Positions 17,019 through 24,931 of a stretch of DNA of 64,000 nucleotides are shown here, one piece after another. Source of the stretch: Opitutaceae bacterium EW11 (GTDB lineage: Bacteria; Verrucomicrobiota; Verrucomicrobiia; Opitutales; Opitutaceae). How positions within the stretch are numbered: the first letter of the stretch is position 1; each line of letters opens with the position of its first letter. The position numbers were made by a program, and so were the translations under genes. The stretch covers positions 417,933-481,932 of the forward strand of contig QAYY01000010.1 in NCBI GenBank assembly GCA_003054665.1, written 5' to 3'. The notes below the pieces were generated by a model, which did no database searches, was not told where the DNA came from, and saw only the letters and a list, made by a program, of their open reading frames with translations.

Positions 17019-17963
17019 CTACAACACCCAGGCGAGGCCAAACCGAAGCCAAAGCGGGATCAGAAAAATGCCGAGCGCCGTCGTGCCAATGACGACCCGG
17101 ACGGCGACCAGCGGCTGACCACCGTAGTGTTTGGCAATGACGATCGGCAGAATCCCCGCCGGCATCGCACCCTGCACGACGAGGACTCGTTTCAGCTCGA
17201 TCGAGCACGGCAGATACTTCGCCAGGACGACGTAAACCAAAGGAAACGCCCCCAGCCGTAACAAGCTGGAGAATACGGATACTCGCGGTTCGAAAAGCTC
17301 GCGAGGACGTTCGAAATACGGATCGAGCGTGCCACCGATCAGGATCAGCCCGAGCGGAATGGAGCAGATCGCGCACTGATGGATGACGCTGTTGACGACT
17401 TCCGGCACATGCGGACCGACGCGACTGAGATTGCCCACCAAACCGAGCACCAGCGCGATCACGGGCGCGTTGAAAAGCTTCTTCCAACCCTCGCGCAACG
17501 AGAGACCCGACAGCACCAGGATGCCGACGGTCCAGATGGCCGCCTCGCAACCGACGTTGTGGACCATCAGCATGCCCAGACTGTCGGTCCCAAAGAGCGC
17601 CGCCATGAGCGGAATTGGGACGTAACCGTAGTTGTTGATGCCCGACGCAAAGGCGAAGGTTCGGAGACCATGTCCCTGAGTGAGCCCAAGCAACCGCCCG
17701 GCGTACAAAGCTCCGAGTATAGTGAAAACCATCGCCCCGAACCCGACCGCTGGAGCGAAACCAAGGTTAGCGGGCACCCGCAGCGCGGCGTTGTTTAGGA
17801 CGCTCTCGAAGATCAGGCACGGATAAAGCCAGTTCACCACCATCTTCAGCAGACTCGCGTCCGCCTCGGTCGTCATCCACCCGACCCGGCGCAAGACCAC
17901 ACCGATGCCAATGAGCCCGAACACGGGCAGAATGAGCATCAGGAGCTGCCAATAGGACATCAT
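17019..17963 (-). CDS. AEC-family transporter (auxin efflux carrier type)
   Basis: This 314-residue membrane protein has about ten hydrophobic segments arranged as two five-helix halves separated by a short polar stretch (SLREGWKKLFNAP), the layout of the AEC/BART superfamily. The conserved FASGINNYGYVPIPLM in the first half and MPAGILPIVIAKHYG in the second are at the crossed-helix positions. Relatives export or import malate, amino acids or other organic anions; the substrate here is unknown. MM at 17963/17960 gives two equivalent starts. It lies 34 bp downstream of the flavoprotein gene on the same strand. Confidence 0.83.
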   Translation of the reverse strand: MMSYWQLLMLILPVFGLIGIGVVLRRVGWMTTEADASLLKMVVNWLYPCLIFESVLNNAALRVPANLGFAPAVGFGAMVFTILGALYAGRLLGLTQGHGLRTFAFASGINNYGYVPIPLMAALFGTDSLGMLMVHNVGCEAAIWTVGILVLSGLSLREGWKKLFNAPVIALVLGLVGNLSRVGPHVPEVVNSVIHQCAICSIPLGLILIGGTLDPYFERPRELFEPRVSVFSSLLRLGAFPLVYVVLAKYLPCSIELKRVLVVQGAMPAGILPIVIAKHYGGQPLVAVRVVIGTTALGIFLIPLWLRFGLAWVL

Positions 17964-17997
17964 GGCGGAGCGTCGACTGTCCGGGATAACCCCAACC

Positions 17998-19233
17998 CTA
18001 CAACGAAAAACCCGCCATCCCCTGCCCTGCCAGCCGGCCCGTCGTCCACGCTGCCTGGAAATTGAAGCCTCCGGTTACACCGTCGATGTCGAGCACCTCC
18101 CCGGCGAAAAACAAACCCGGGCAAATGCGGCTCTGCATCGTCTTGAAATCGACGTCGCTCAACCGCACCCCGCCGCAAGTCACGAACTCGTCCTTGTTCA
18201 TGCTCTTCCCCGTGACCGCGTACTCCCCGGCGGTAATCTGATCGGCGAGCGCGTTCACGGCCGAGTTCGGCATCGACGTCCAAATCACGTCCGGCTTCAC
18301 GCCAGCTGCCGTCACCAGGCGCTCCCAAAGCCGCTGCGGAATAGCGAGGATCGGGCTGCCGGAGACGTGTTTCTTTGGATGGACGACACGCTGGGCTGCG
18401 AGTTCGGCGCGCACCTCTTCAAGCGAGCGCCCACCGGCCCAGTTTAGCCACAGAGGGAAGCGATATTCCCGCGAGTGCAGCTCTCGAGCGCCCCAGGCCG
18501 AAAGACGGAGAATGCCAGGACCGCTCAGGCCCCAATGGGTGACAAGAACCGGACCACGTTCCGAAAGGCGCAGCTCCGGCACCGACGCCACCGCATCCGC
18601 GACCGAAATCCCGGCGAGGTCCTGAATCCGCGGATCCGCTACGTTGAACGTGAAGAGCGATGGGACCGGAGGCACGACCGTATGACCGAGGTTCGCCGCA
18701 ATGTCGTAACCGGCGGACGAACGGTTTCCGCCGGTCGCCAGCAGCAACGCGTCCGCATGGACGGGCTCCCCCGTTGTGGCGCGGATCTCGAAGCCCCCCG
18801 ACTGTATCCGCGCTGCGGACACCAAGCCACACCTCAGGCGCAATTGCACGCCCGCATGCTCCGCCGCAGCCTTCAGACAATCGACGATTGTCTGGCTACT
18901 GTCAGTGACGGGAAACATCCGCCCATCCGGCTCCGTTTTCAGTTCCACGCCGCGCTGTGAAAACCAAGCGACGGTGTCGCGCGGCTGCCAGCGATGAAAC
19001 GCCCCCAGGAGTTCGCGGTGTCCGCGTGGATAGCGTTTGACCAGGTCCCGCGGCTCGAAGCAGGCATGAGTGACATTGCAGCGCCCGCCTCCGGAAACCG
19101 AGACCTTCGCCAGCGGATGTGCTGTCGCCTCGAAGATCGTGATTCGCGCTTGGGGAGCCAACTCCGCACAGGCGATCGCAGCGAAAAACCCTGCGGCGCC
19201 GCCTCCGGCGATCGCGATGTTGCGTTCACTCAT
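17998..19233 (-). CDS. HI0933/BaiN-family NAD(P)/FAD-dependent oxidoreductase
   Basis: This 411-residue flavoprotein opens with a Rossmann dinucleotide-binding loop (AIAGGGAAGFFAAIAC, 7-22) and the family signature KVSVSGGGRCNVTHA (43-57). The C-terminal block FFAGEVLDIDGVTGGFNFQA holds the FAD-contacting residues. Most members have no assigned substrate; one gut-bacterial relative (BaiN) reduces bile acid precursors, but that role should not be assumed here. It is upstream of the AEC transporter with a 34-bp gap, so the two may form an operon. Confidence 0.85.
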   Translation of the reverse strand: MSERNIAIAGGGAAGFFAAIACAELAPQARITIFEATAHPLAKVSVSGGGRCNVTHACFEPRDLVKRYPRGHRELLGAFHRWQPRDTVAWFSQRGVELKTEPDGRMFPVTDSSQTIVDCLKAAAEHAGVQLRLRCGLVSAARIQSGGFEIRATTGEPVHADALLLATGGNRSSAGYDIAANLGHTVVPPVPSLFTFNVADPRIQDLAGISVADAVASVPELRLSERGPVLVTHWGLSGPGILRLSAWGARELHSREYRFPLWLNWAGGRSLEEVRAELAAQRVVHPKKHVSGSPILAIPQRLWERLVTAAGVKPDVIWTSMPNSAVNALADQITAGEYAVTGKSMNKDEFVTCGGVRLSDVDFKTMQSRICPGLFFAGEVLDIDGVTGGFNFQAAWTTGRLAGQGMAGFSL

Positions 19234-19269
19234 GCGACGGCAGCCTGCGAGGACGCCGCAGAGGTGTCC

Positions 19270-19306
19270 AAAAAGAAAACCGCCGTTCCCCCCACGGGAA
19301 CGGCGG
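19270..19306 (-). terminator. Intrinsic terminator after the LTXXQ gene
   Basis: A perfect 11-bp stem, CCGCCGTTCCC (19280-19290) and GGGAACGGCGG (19296-19306), with a 5-nt loop is followed in the minus direction by TTTTCTTTTT. It lies 73 bp after the stop of the gene at 19379 and between it and the start of the flavoprotein gene. Confidence 0.85.
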
Positions 19307-19378
19307 ATGAGAGCGACAAACCCATCCGGATCGTCGCAATCTTCCCGGACACTGAGTGCCCCGGGAAAGATGAGTGAA

Positions 19379-19774
19379 TCAGGTCTGACCGGCTTTTCGG
19401 TGACCGCGATGCGACGCCATGTCGTCGAACTTCGCCTGCTGTTCAGGCGTCAGCAGCGCACGGATCTTGGCCCGTTCGGAATCCAAGAGCTCCTTCCGCT
19501 TGGCTTTCTTCACGTCGTCCGCGGCCGTCGTGTCCTGCCGGATCGCCTGGCGCGTGGCCTGGTCCTCCTTGAGAATCGCCGCAACCTGGGCTTTCTGCGC
19601 CTCGGTGAGGTTCAACTTCTCGGACAACATCTGCAACTTGCCCGGATGACGCTTCGACGACGCCGTCTGTTCGCTGGCAGGAGCGGTCGACGAATCCGAT
19701 TGGGCGTGGACAACTCCGAATCCGGTGGCCAGCACGAGAGCGGCGCACGCAATGACATTTCGATAGGTTTTCAT
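19379..19774 (-). CDS. Exported LTXXQ-motif (Spy/CpxP-like) protein
   Basis: This 131-residue protein has a signal peptide (about 1-24) and two LTxxQ motifs, LTEAQKAQV and LTPEQQAKFD, on charged helices; this is the pattern of Spy/CpxP-type periplasmic chaperones and stress sensors. A basic stretch (KKAKRKELLDSERAKIR) links them. The family binds unfolded or envelope proteins or metals; which applies here is unknown. It is a single-gene unit with its own strong terminator, divergent from the zincin gene. Confidence 0.72.
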   Translation of the reverse strand: MKTYRNVIACAALVLATGFGVVHAQSDSSTAPASEQTASSKRHPGKLQMLSEKLNLTEAQKAQVAAILKEDQATRQAIRQDTTAADDVKKAKRKELLDSERAKIRALLTPEQQAKFDDMASHRGHRKAGQT

Positions 19775-19837
19775 AGTATGTGTAATTGAAAGGGTATGCG
19801 TCTATGACGCCCCTCCCATGAGTAAGGTTTCATTCCC

Positions 19838-19859
19838 TTTGTCTATGTTTCAAGACAAA
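19838..19859. promoter_or_regulatory. Inverted repeat abutting the zincin start codon
   Basis: TTTGTCT (19838-19844) and AGACAAA (19853-19859) form a perfect 7-bp inverted repeat with an 8-nt spacer, ending one base before the ATG at 19861. It could be an operator or a translation-limiting hairpin. This is inference from symmetry and position only. Confidence 0.3.
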
Positions 19860-19860
19860 T

Positions 19861-20232
19861 ATGTCGATTAGTCGTCTCACCGCTGAAGCCGAGAAGGTTG
19901 TTGCGGACGTCCAAAAACGTCTCCCGCCGGATATCCGCGCCCTGGCGGGAAAGGTGCCCGTGGTCTTCTACGATTGGCCCACCGAAGAGATCCTGGGCGA
20001 CGAATTCGATCCCGACATCCTCGGAATGTTCGTGGGCGAAGCTCACGACGTAACGGAAGGGCTGACCAATGCCGTCCCCTCGCACATCCTGCTTTTCCTC
20101 GAGAACATTCTGGACGAAGCTGAGGGCGATCTCGGGACTTACCGCAAGGAAGTGCGTGTGACCTACCTTCACGAACTCGGGCATTATCTCGGCTGGGATG
20201 AAGACGACCTGGATGAGCGCGGGCTTGCATGA
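19861..20232 (+). CDS. Zincin-like metallopeptidase (PF06262-type)
   Basis: This 123-residue cytosolic protein ends with the zinc-peptidase motif HELGHYLGWDEDDLDERGL; His104, Glu105 and His108 are the HExxH residues, with an acidic residue in the tail likely supplying the third ligand. The small size and C-terminal position of the motif fit the family once called DUF1025. Substrates are not known. It is a single gene. Confidence 0.82.
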   Translation: MSISRLTAEAEKVVADVQKRLPPDIRALAGKVPVVFYDWPTEEILGDEFDPDILGMFVGEAHDVTEGLTNAVPSHILLFLENILDEAEGDLGTYRKEVRVTYLHELGHYLGWDEDDLDERGLA

Positions 20233-20393
20233 AGGGCTTTGAGAACGCTCGGATTCAGGTTCAGCGTTTTTCCGGCCCATCCGCCCTTTGTCCGGTTTCA
20301 CCGTGTCGGCACAGGTTCGCCCCAGGAACGATCCACACTCCGCGCTTTCCAAGCCTGCCTCCGCGTGCATAGTCCGCTCCAAACCACCTTGCT

Positions 20394-21080
20394 ATGAAGA
20401 AGCTCCTCCTCCTCGGGCTCGTTGCTGCGATCACTTTCGCCGCTCCTCTCAGCCGCGCCGATTCCCGCCCTTCCGGCGTGAAGCGCATCGAGTCCTGCGA
20501 AGCGATCCTCCAGGAGTTCATGGACGACCCGGCCTATGCCATTCCGGCGCCCGTGCTTCAGCAGGCCCACGGCATTGTCATCATCAACCAGTTCAAGGCC
20601 GGTTTCATTTTCGGCGTCACGGGTGGCTACGGTGTCATCATGGTCAAACGCCCGGACAACACGTGGAGCATCCCTGTGATGATCGACGCCGGTGACATCA
20701 GCATCGGCCTCCAGGCTGGCGGCAAGAGCGTCGAGACGATCTTCGTCCTCAACGACGATGATACCGCCCGCCGCCTCTTTTCCGGCCGCGTGAACGTCGG
20801 CGTGGACGCCAAGGCCGTCATGGGGCCGAAATGGACCGAAGTCGAAAGCGTGAACAAGGAGATTCTGGCCACGCCGGTGCTCGTCTACACGAAGTCGAAA
20901 GGCCTGTTTGCCGGCGCGACCGTCAAAGCCGGTTTCCTCGCTCGCGATGACGAGGCGAACCGCGTCTTCTACCGCACCACCTTCACGATGCCGGAATTGC
21001 TGTACGGCAACTTCGTGACGCCCCCCGACACAGTGAAGCCCTTGATGGCTTACGTCGCTCGGCTCACGCAAACGCAGTAG
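20394..21080 (+). CDS. Exported SYLF-domain (YSC84-like) lipid-binding protein
   Basis: This 228-residue protein has a signal peptide (1-22) and a SYLF domain over nearly all the rest: VLQQAHGIVIINQFKAGFIF, GGYGVIMVKRPDNTWS and IFVLNDDDTARRLF are conserved blocks. Eukaryotic SYLF proteins bind phosphoinositides; bacterial ones are exported and poorly studied. The late stretch (VLVYTKSKGLFAGATVKAGF) is the second half of the domain. It converges on the CinA-like gene with only 4 bp between stops. Confidence 0.85.
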   Translation: MKKLLLLGLVAAITFAAPLSRADSRPSGVKRIESCEAILQEFMDDPAYAIPAPVLQQAHGIVIINQFKAGFIFGVTGGYGVIMVKRPDNTWSIPVMIDAGDISIGLQAGGKSVETIFVLNDDDTARRLFSGRVNVGVDAKAVMGPKWTEVESVNKEILATPVLVYTKSKGLFAGATVKAGFLARDDEANRVFYRTTFTMPELLYGNFVTPPDTVKPLMAYVARLTQTQ

Positions 21081-21084
21081 ATCG

Positions 21085-21603
21085 TTATCCCTCTGCGTCG
21101 GGCGCTTCGCTCGCTCGGCGCGCTTGCGCCACCGCCGCGATGAGTTCTGCCAAAACAGCCTCCGCGACGGTCGCCTGCGCCTGAATACGGCTCATGTCGG
21201 CACACTCGATTCGGCCGACCCTTAGAATCGCCGCCGGCCCGTTCTCACGGGCTTGGGCGATCGCCCACCAAGCAAAAGGTGCCCGAATCCCGGCCGCAAA
21301 CCAGGGCTCGGCGTACCCTGTCGTCGAAACGCCAAAAGTCGTTCGGAACAGCCGGCAGACTCCAAGCGCCATCTCACGCGCCACCTCTTCGGACACGCAA
21401 TTCACCGCCTCGGCTGTCGCCCGGTCGACTCCCAGGTGCCGGACTTTCTGGTCGAGATTGTAGGTCGTTATCCCGCCCGCGAAGTACTCAGAAGCACCCG
21501 AAACCGCCCCGATCGCCGACTGCAGCCGGCCGGAGGTCAGGCTCTCGGCCACCGCGACCGACCAACGCGGCGTACCGAGCATCAGGCTCTTTAGGTCGCT
21601 CAT
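21085..21603 (-). CDS. CinA C-terminal domain protein (NMN amidohydrolase family)
   Basis: This 172-residue protein consists only of the CinA C-terminal domain: VAVAESLTSGRLQSAIGAVS (18-37), FAGGITTYN and the TGYAEPWF loop. Stand-alone versions such as PncC deamidate nicotinamide mononucleotide to nicotinate mononucleotide in NAD recycling. The loop here reads STTGYAEP where the enzymes have TG(I/V)AGP, so activity is uncertain. The ATG at 21603 is chosen over a longer frame to 21711 because the domain starts a few residues in. Confidence 0.72.
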   Translation of the reverse strand: MSDLKSLMLGTPRWSVAVAESLTSGRLQSAIGAVSGASEYFAGGITTYNLDQKVRHLGVDRATAEAVNCVSEEVAREMALGVCRLFRTTFGVSTTGYAEPWFAAGIRAPFAWWAIAQARENGPAAILRVGRIECADMSRIQAQATVAEAVLAELIAAVAQARRASEAPDAEG

Positions 21604-21640
21604 GAGAGCGATGATGCCCCGTCGACACTCGAACGCCAAG

Positions 21641-22201
21641 CTATCTGCGGTAACCGTTGACCGATTTGTCCAGTCCCTCGTCGCGCCAGTTGTGCCCGCG
21701 CAAGAAGGCACGCTCGATCTCTTTATTCAGTTCCTTGGCCTGCTTTTCGTCCCCCGAGGCGCGCACCGCTGCAGAGACGGCTTCTAGCTCCGACATTGCC
21801 CTCAGGCGCTGGTCGTCGCGGTACATCAGCTCCGCATAGTTCGGAACGATCTGCGTCCGAGGATCGTTCCCTGGCAGCGTCGCGCCTGGGTACAGTCTTT
21901 TGAACAACGTCTTCAGCTGCTCGTTGGTCATCATCTGCGAGCCATCCACGCCCAACCGGTCGCGCACGATGTATTTCGGCATCGCCACAATCTCTGGGGC
22001 GACGTCCGGGCTCGGCGTTTCAACCGGCTTCGTGTCTTCTGCCGGAAGGCTGTCGAAACTCGGCAACCCCGCACGGATTGCGGCAGAAATGTGAGGCGAG
22101 GATCGATCAGGCATCGCCAGCGCGCTTCCATCCGCTGCTACCCGCTCCGCCACAAAAGAAACGACAAGGCCGGGCACGAGAAACAGCACGCGGGATTTCA
22201 T
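21641..22201 (-). CDS. Exported protein of unknown function
   Basis: This 186-residue protein has a signal peptide (about 1-22), a Pro-rich segment (44-70), a MPKYIVRDRLGV motif (about 74-85), and a charged helical C-terminus (residues 135-175). Similar M/LPKYIV segments seem familiar from other exported Opitutaceae proteins, but that is a recollection and not a database result. No catalytic motif is visible. It lies between CinA-C (37 bp downstream) and exonuclease III (upstream) on the same strand. Confidence 0.55.
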   Translation of the reverse strand: MKSRVLFLVPGLVVSFVAERVAADGSALAMPDRSSPHISAAIRAGLPSFDSLPAEDTKPVETPSPDVAPEIVAMPKYIVRDRLGVDGSQMMTNEQLKTLFKRLYPGATLPGNDPRTQIVPNYAELMYRDDQRLRAMSELEAVSAAVRASGDEKQAKELNKEIERAFLRGHNWRDEGLDKSVNGYRR

Positions 22202-22253
22202 GGGGCGGGGAACACCCGTGCGACCGAACCTGCGGTCGAATTGTTTCCTCAGC

Positions 22254-23012
22254 TCAGCCGACTTCCAAGCCCACAGGGCAGTGATCGCTGCCCATCACAT
22301 CCGGATGAATGGTCGCCCGTTTCAGAGCCGGACGCAGTCTCTGGCTCGCCACAAAATAGTCGACGCGCCACCCGATGTTCCTGGCCCGGCAGTTCGCCAT
22401 CTGGCTCCACCACGTGTAGTGGCCAGGGCCCTTCTCGAACTCGCGAAACGTATCCAAAAATCCCTCGGAGAGGAGATGGGTGAAGTTCGCCCGTTCCTCA
22501 TCGGTGAAACCGGCATTGCGACGGTTCGTTTTGGGGTTCGCCAAATCGATTTCGGTATGCGCGACGTTCAGATCTCCGCAGAACACAACCGGCTTCTTCT
22601 TCTCCAGTTTCTTGAGGTAGGCCAGGAATGCCGGATCCCACTCTTTGACGCGGTAATCCAGGCGGGTCAGTCCCCGCTGCGAATTGGGTTGATATACGTT
22701 TAGCAGGAAAAAGTCCGGAAACTCCGCCGTGATCACGCGACCTTCTCCGTCGTGATCGGGAAGGTTGATGCCCAACGTGACCTGTTTCGGTTTCACTCGG
22801 GTGAATATCACCGTTCCGCTATAGCCTTTCTTCACCGCCGGATTCCAGAACACCTCGTAACCCAGCGGCCACGCAACGTGCTGAACGTCGCCCGGATGCG
22901 CTTTTGCTTCCTGAAAGCAGATAACGTCCGCATTCGCCTTTTCCATGAAATCGAGCAGGCCCTTTTTCAGCGCCGCCCGCACGCCGTTGATGTTCCAGGA
23001 GACCAGTTTCAT
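22254..23012 (-). CDS. xth: Exodeoxyribonuclease III / AP endonuclease
   Basis: This 252-residue enzyme belongs to the ExoIII/APE family and cleaves at abasic sites in base-excision repair. It starts MKLVSWNINGVRAALKKG, with the metal-binding Glu in CFQEAKA, the catalytic VFCGDLNVAHTEIDLANP, and the final SDHCPVGLEV containing the catalytic Asp-His. All key residues are intact. The ATG at 23012 is the family start. It is divergent from the PLP-enzyme gene at 23123, with 110 bp between starts. Confidence 0.93.
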   Translation of the reverse strand: MKLVSWNINGVRAALKKGLLDFMEKANADVICFQEAKAHPGDVQHVAWPLGYEVFWNPAVKKGYSGTVIFTRVKPKQVTLGINLPDHDGEGRVITAEFPDFFLLNVYQPNSQRGLTRLDYRVKEWDPAFLAYLKKLEKKKPVVFCGDLNVAHTEIDLANPKTNRRNAGFTDEERANFTHLLSEGFLDTFREFEKGPGHYTWWSQMANCRARNIGWRVDYFVASQRLRPALKRATIHPDVMGSDHCPVGLEVG

Positions 23013-23122
23013 TCGGCGGAATGTCAGCGCCGATGTGCCTGTCCGCAAGCTCGCCGCGTGTGCCACCCGCACTTCCATCCTCGTCTTGCCGCGCATTCCT
23101 AGGTTCATCACCTTCTGCACAC

Positions 23123-24622
23123 ATGTCGGTCTTCTCCCCTCTTCCTCTCGGTCAGCGGATTCCCCCCAGCCTCCATGGCGTTTCCGTCAGCCTGCCGACG
23201 ATGGATGCGGTGATCGGATACGAAACCAAGCGAGCCGACATCGTGGCTCAGATGCCCTCTGGATACCCCCGCTTCGTGAAACATCCGTTTCTGAAGCAAG
23301 CAGCAGCTCATGTGCTGCGAGCACGCCATCTCGAAGGCAGAGCATTTTGGCCCACATCGTCGGAGAGGGCCGCTGACGCGTTGCGGGGTTGGCTGAACGT
23401 ACCAGAGGCGGAAACCCTTTCCGAACAGGGTCTCACGGGCGTGGCGTTCCCGGACAAACCGGAGACGTTCGCTCGCGCCAAGACGTTTCTCCAACACACC
23501 GGCATGCTCGCGTCCTCGCGGGAAGCGGAAGACTACCTTGTCCGAGTCGGCGTGCTGTCGGCCCCGGCTGAAGAACCCAGTTTTGAAGGTTATGCCGCTT
23601 CACGCGTGAAAGGCGCACTGGCGCGGGCGTTTCGCGCGGCGCCGGACGACGTCTTCCTCGCGAACAGCGGGATGAACGCCGTCTACACCGCGTTCCGGGT
23701 TGCTGACTCCGTGCAGCGAAAACGCGGACGCCATGTTTGGATACAACTCGGCTGGCTCTATCTCGACACGATCGCGCTGCTTCAGAAGTTCACCCAAGAC
23801 CCCGCGAGCGACTATATCTATCTCAGCGATGTCTTTGATCTCGCTGCATTGCGCACACTCTTCCGTCGACGAGGGTCCGAGATCGCGGGGATCATCACGG
23901 AGGTGCCGACGAACCCGATGCTCCAAACGGCGGACATCGAGACGATCCATTATCTCTGCCGCGCGAATGGGTCCGTCTTCATCGTTGATCCGTCGGTCGC
24001 TTCTCCCTTCAACCTGGACGTCCTGAAGCATTGCGATCTCGCCGTCGACAGCCTCACGAAATACGCCGCCAACGAAGGCGACGTCATCATGGGAACCGTG
24101 GCGGTGAATCCAAACTCCCCCTACGCGGACGAGTTTCGGAACCAGCTGCCCTCCCAACTCGAGCCGGTTTACTCGCGCGACGTCGCCAGGCTCGCGACTG
24201 AGATTGGCAACGCCGAGGGCGTGGTCGCCCAGATCAACCTTTCCACCCCGAAAGTCGTGGAGTATCTCCAAGGCCATCCCGCGGTGCGCGAGGTGTATTG
24301 GTCTCACCATGCAAGTTCACGGGACAACTACCTCAAACTCTCCCGAACGCCGGATTCTGTGGGCTGCATGGTTTCTTTCACCCTGCGCGGACCGCTCGCG
24401 CCGTTCTACGATCGCCTGCGACTTCCCAAAGGCCCGAGCTTTGGGATGAAGACGACGCTCATCTGCCCCTTCATCTACCTCGCACATTACGATCTCGTCT
24501 CCAGTCCGGAGGGGCGCAGAGTACTCGACGCCAGCGGCCTCACGCCGGAACTACTCCGGCTGTCGATCGGCTGCGAGCCGGTCGAAGAAATCATCGGGGC
24601 GCTGGCCGAAGCACTGTCGTGA
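23123..24622 (+). CDS. Cys/Met-metabolism PLP enzyme, cystathionine gamma-synthase-like, with N-terminal extension
   Basis: This 499-residue enzyme has the fold-type I PLP core from about residue 150: phosphate-binding NSGMNAVYTA (181-190), the Asp289 that contacts the pyridine ring (VFIVDPS) and the Schiff-base Lys313 (VDSLTKYAANEGD). Bacterial cystathionine gamma-synthases have about 390 residues, so roughly 110 extra N-terminal residues are unusual and recall the longer fungal enzymes. It likely acts on a homoserine ester or cystathionine in methionine/cysteine metabolism. The next gene starts inside its stop codon (GTGA). Confidence 0.8.
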   Translation: MSVFSPLPLGQRIPPSLHGVSVSLPTMDAVIGYETKRADIVAQMPSGYPRFVKHPFLKQAAAHVLRARHLEGRAFWPTSSERAADALRGWLNVPEAETLSEQGLTGVAFPDKPETFARAKTFLQHTGMLASSREAEDYLVRVGVLSAPAEEPSFEGYAASRVKGALARAFRAAPDDVFLANSGMNAVYTAFRVADSVQRKRGRHVWIQLGWLYLDTIALLQKFTQDPASDYIYLSDVFDLAALRTLFRRRGSEIAGIITEVPTNPMLQTADIETIHYLCRANGSVFIVDPSVASPFNLDVLKHCDLAVDSLTKYAANEGDVIMGTVAVNPNSPYADEFRNQLPSQLEPVYSRDVARLATEIGNAEGVVAQINLSTPKVVEYLQGHPAVREVYWSHHASSRDNYLKLSRTPDSVGCMVSFTLRGPLAPFYDRLRLPKGPSFGMKTTLICPFIYLAHYDLVSSPEGRRVLDASGLTPELLRLSIGCEPVEEIIGALAEALS

Positions 24623-24897
24623 GTCTCGCCTCTACCACCTGCCGGATCGCCATCAAAGCCATTCCCAACGCGCCGAAAAACCAGGTCGTTGGCTGGCTGG
24701 GCGACGCTCTCAAGGTCAAGGTCCACGCGCCTGCTCTCGAGGGTCGGGCCAACGAAGAGCTCTGCGAATTCCTCGCCGAGTCTCTTGGGCTGCCGAAACG
24801 CGCGGTATCCGTCGCACAGGGCGACAAATCGCGCCAGAAACTCGTGCAGGTGGAGGGCCTGACCCTCGACCAGCTCCGGCAGCGTTTCAGAGCTTAG
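24619..24897 (+). CDS. DUF167 (YggU-like) family protein
   Basis: This 92-residue protein shows the full DUF167 pattern: IKAIPNAPKNQVVGW, LKVKVHAPALEGRANEELCE and LGLPKRAVSVAQGDKSRQKL. Structures of the family are known but no activity is established. The GTG at 24619 overlaps the TGA of the PLP-enzyme gene, so translation is coupled. No ATG start exists at this boundary. Confidence 0.85.
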   Translation: MSLASTTCRIAIKAIPNAPKNQVVGWLGDALKVKVHAPALEGRANEELCEFLAESLGLPKRAVSVAQGDKSRQKLVQVEGLTLDQLRQRFRA

Positions 24898-24931
24898 GCT
24901 AGCGCGGATTCAAGGCTCCCGTCTGCCGCCG

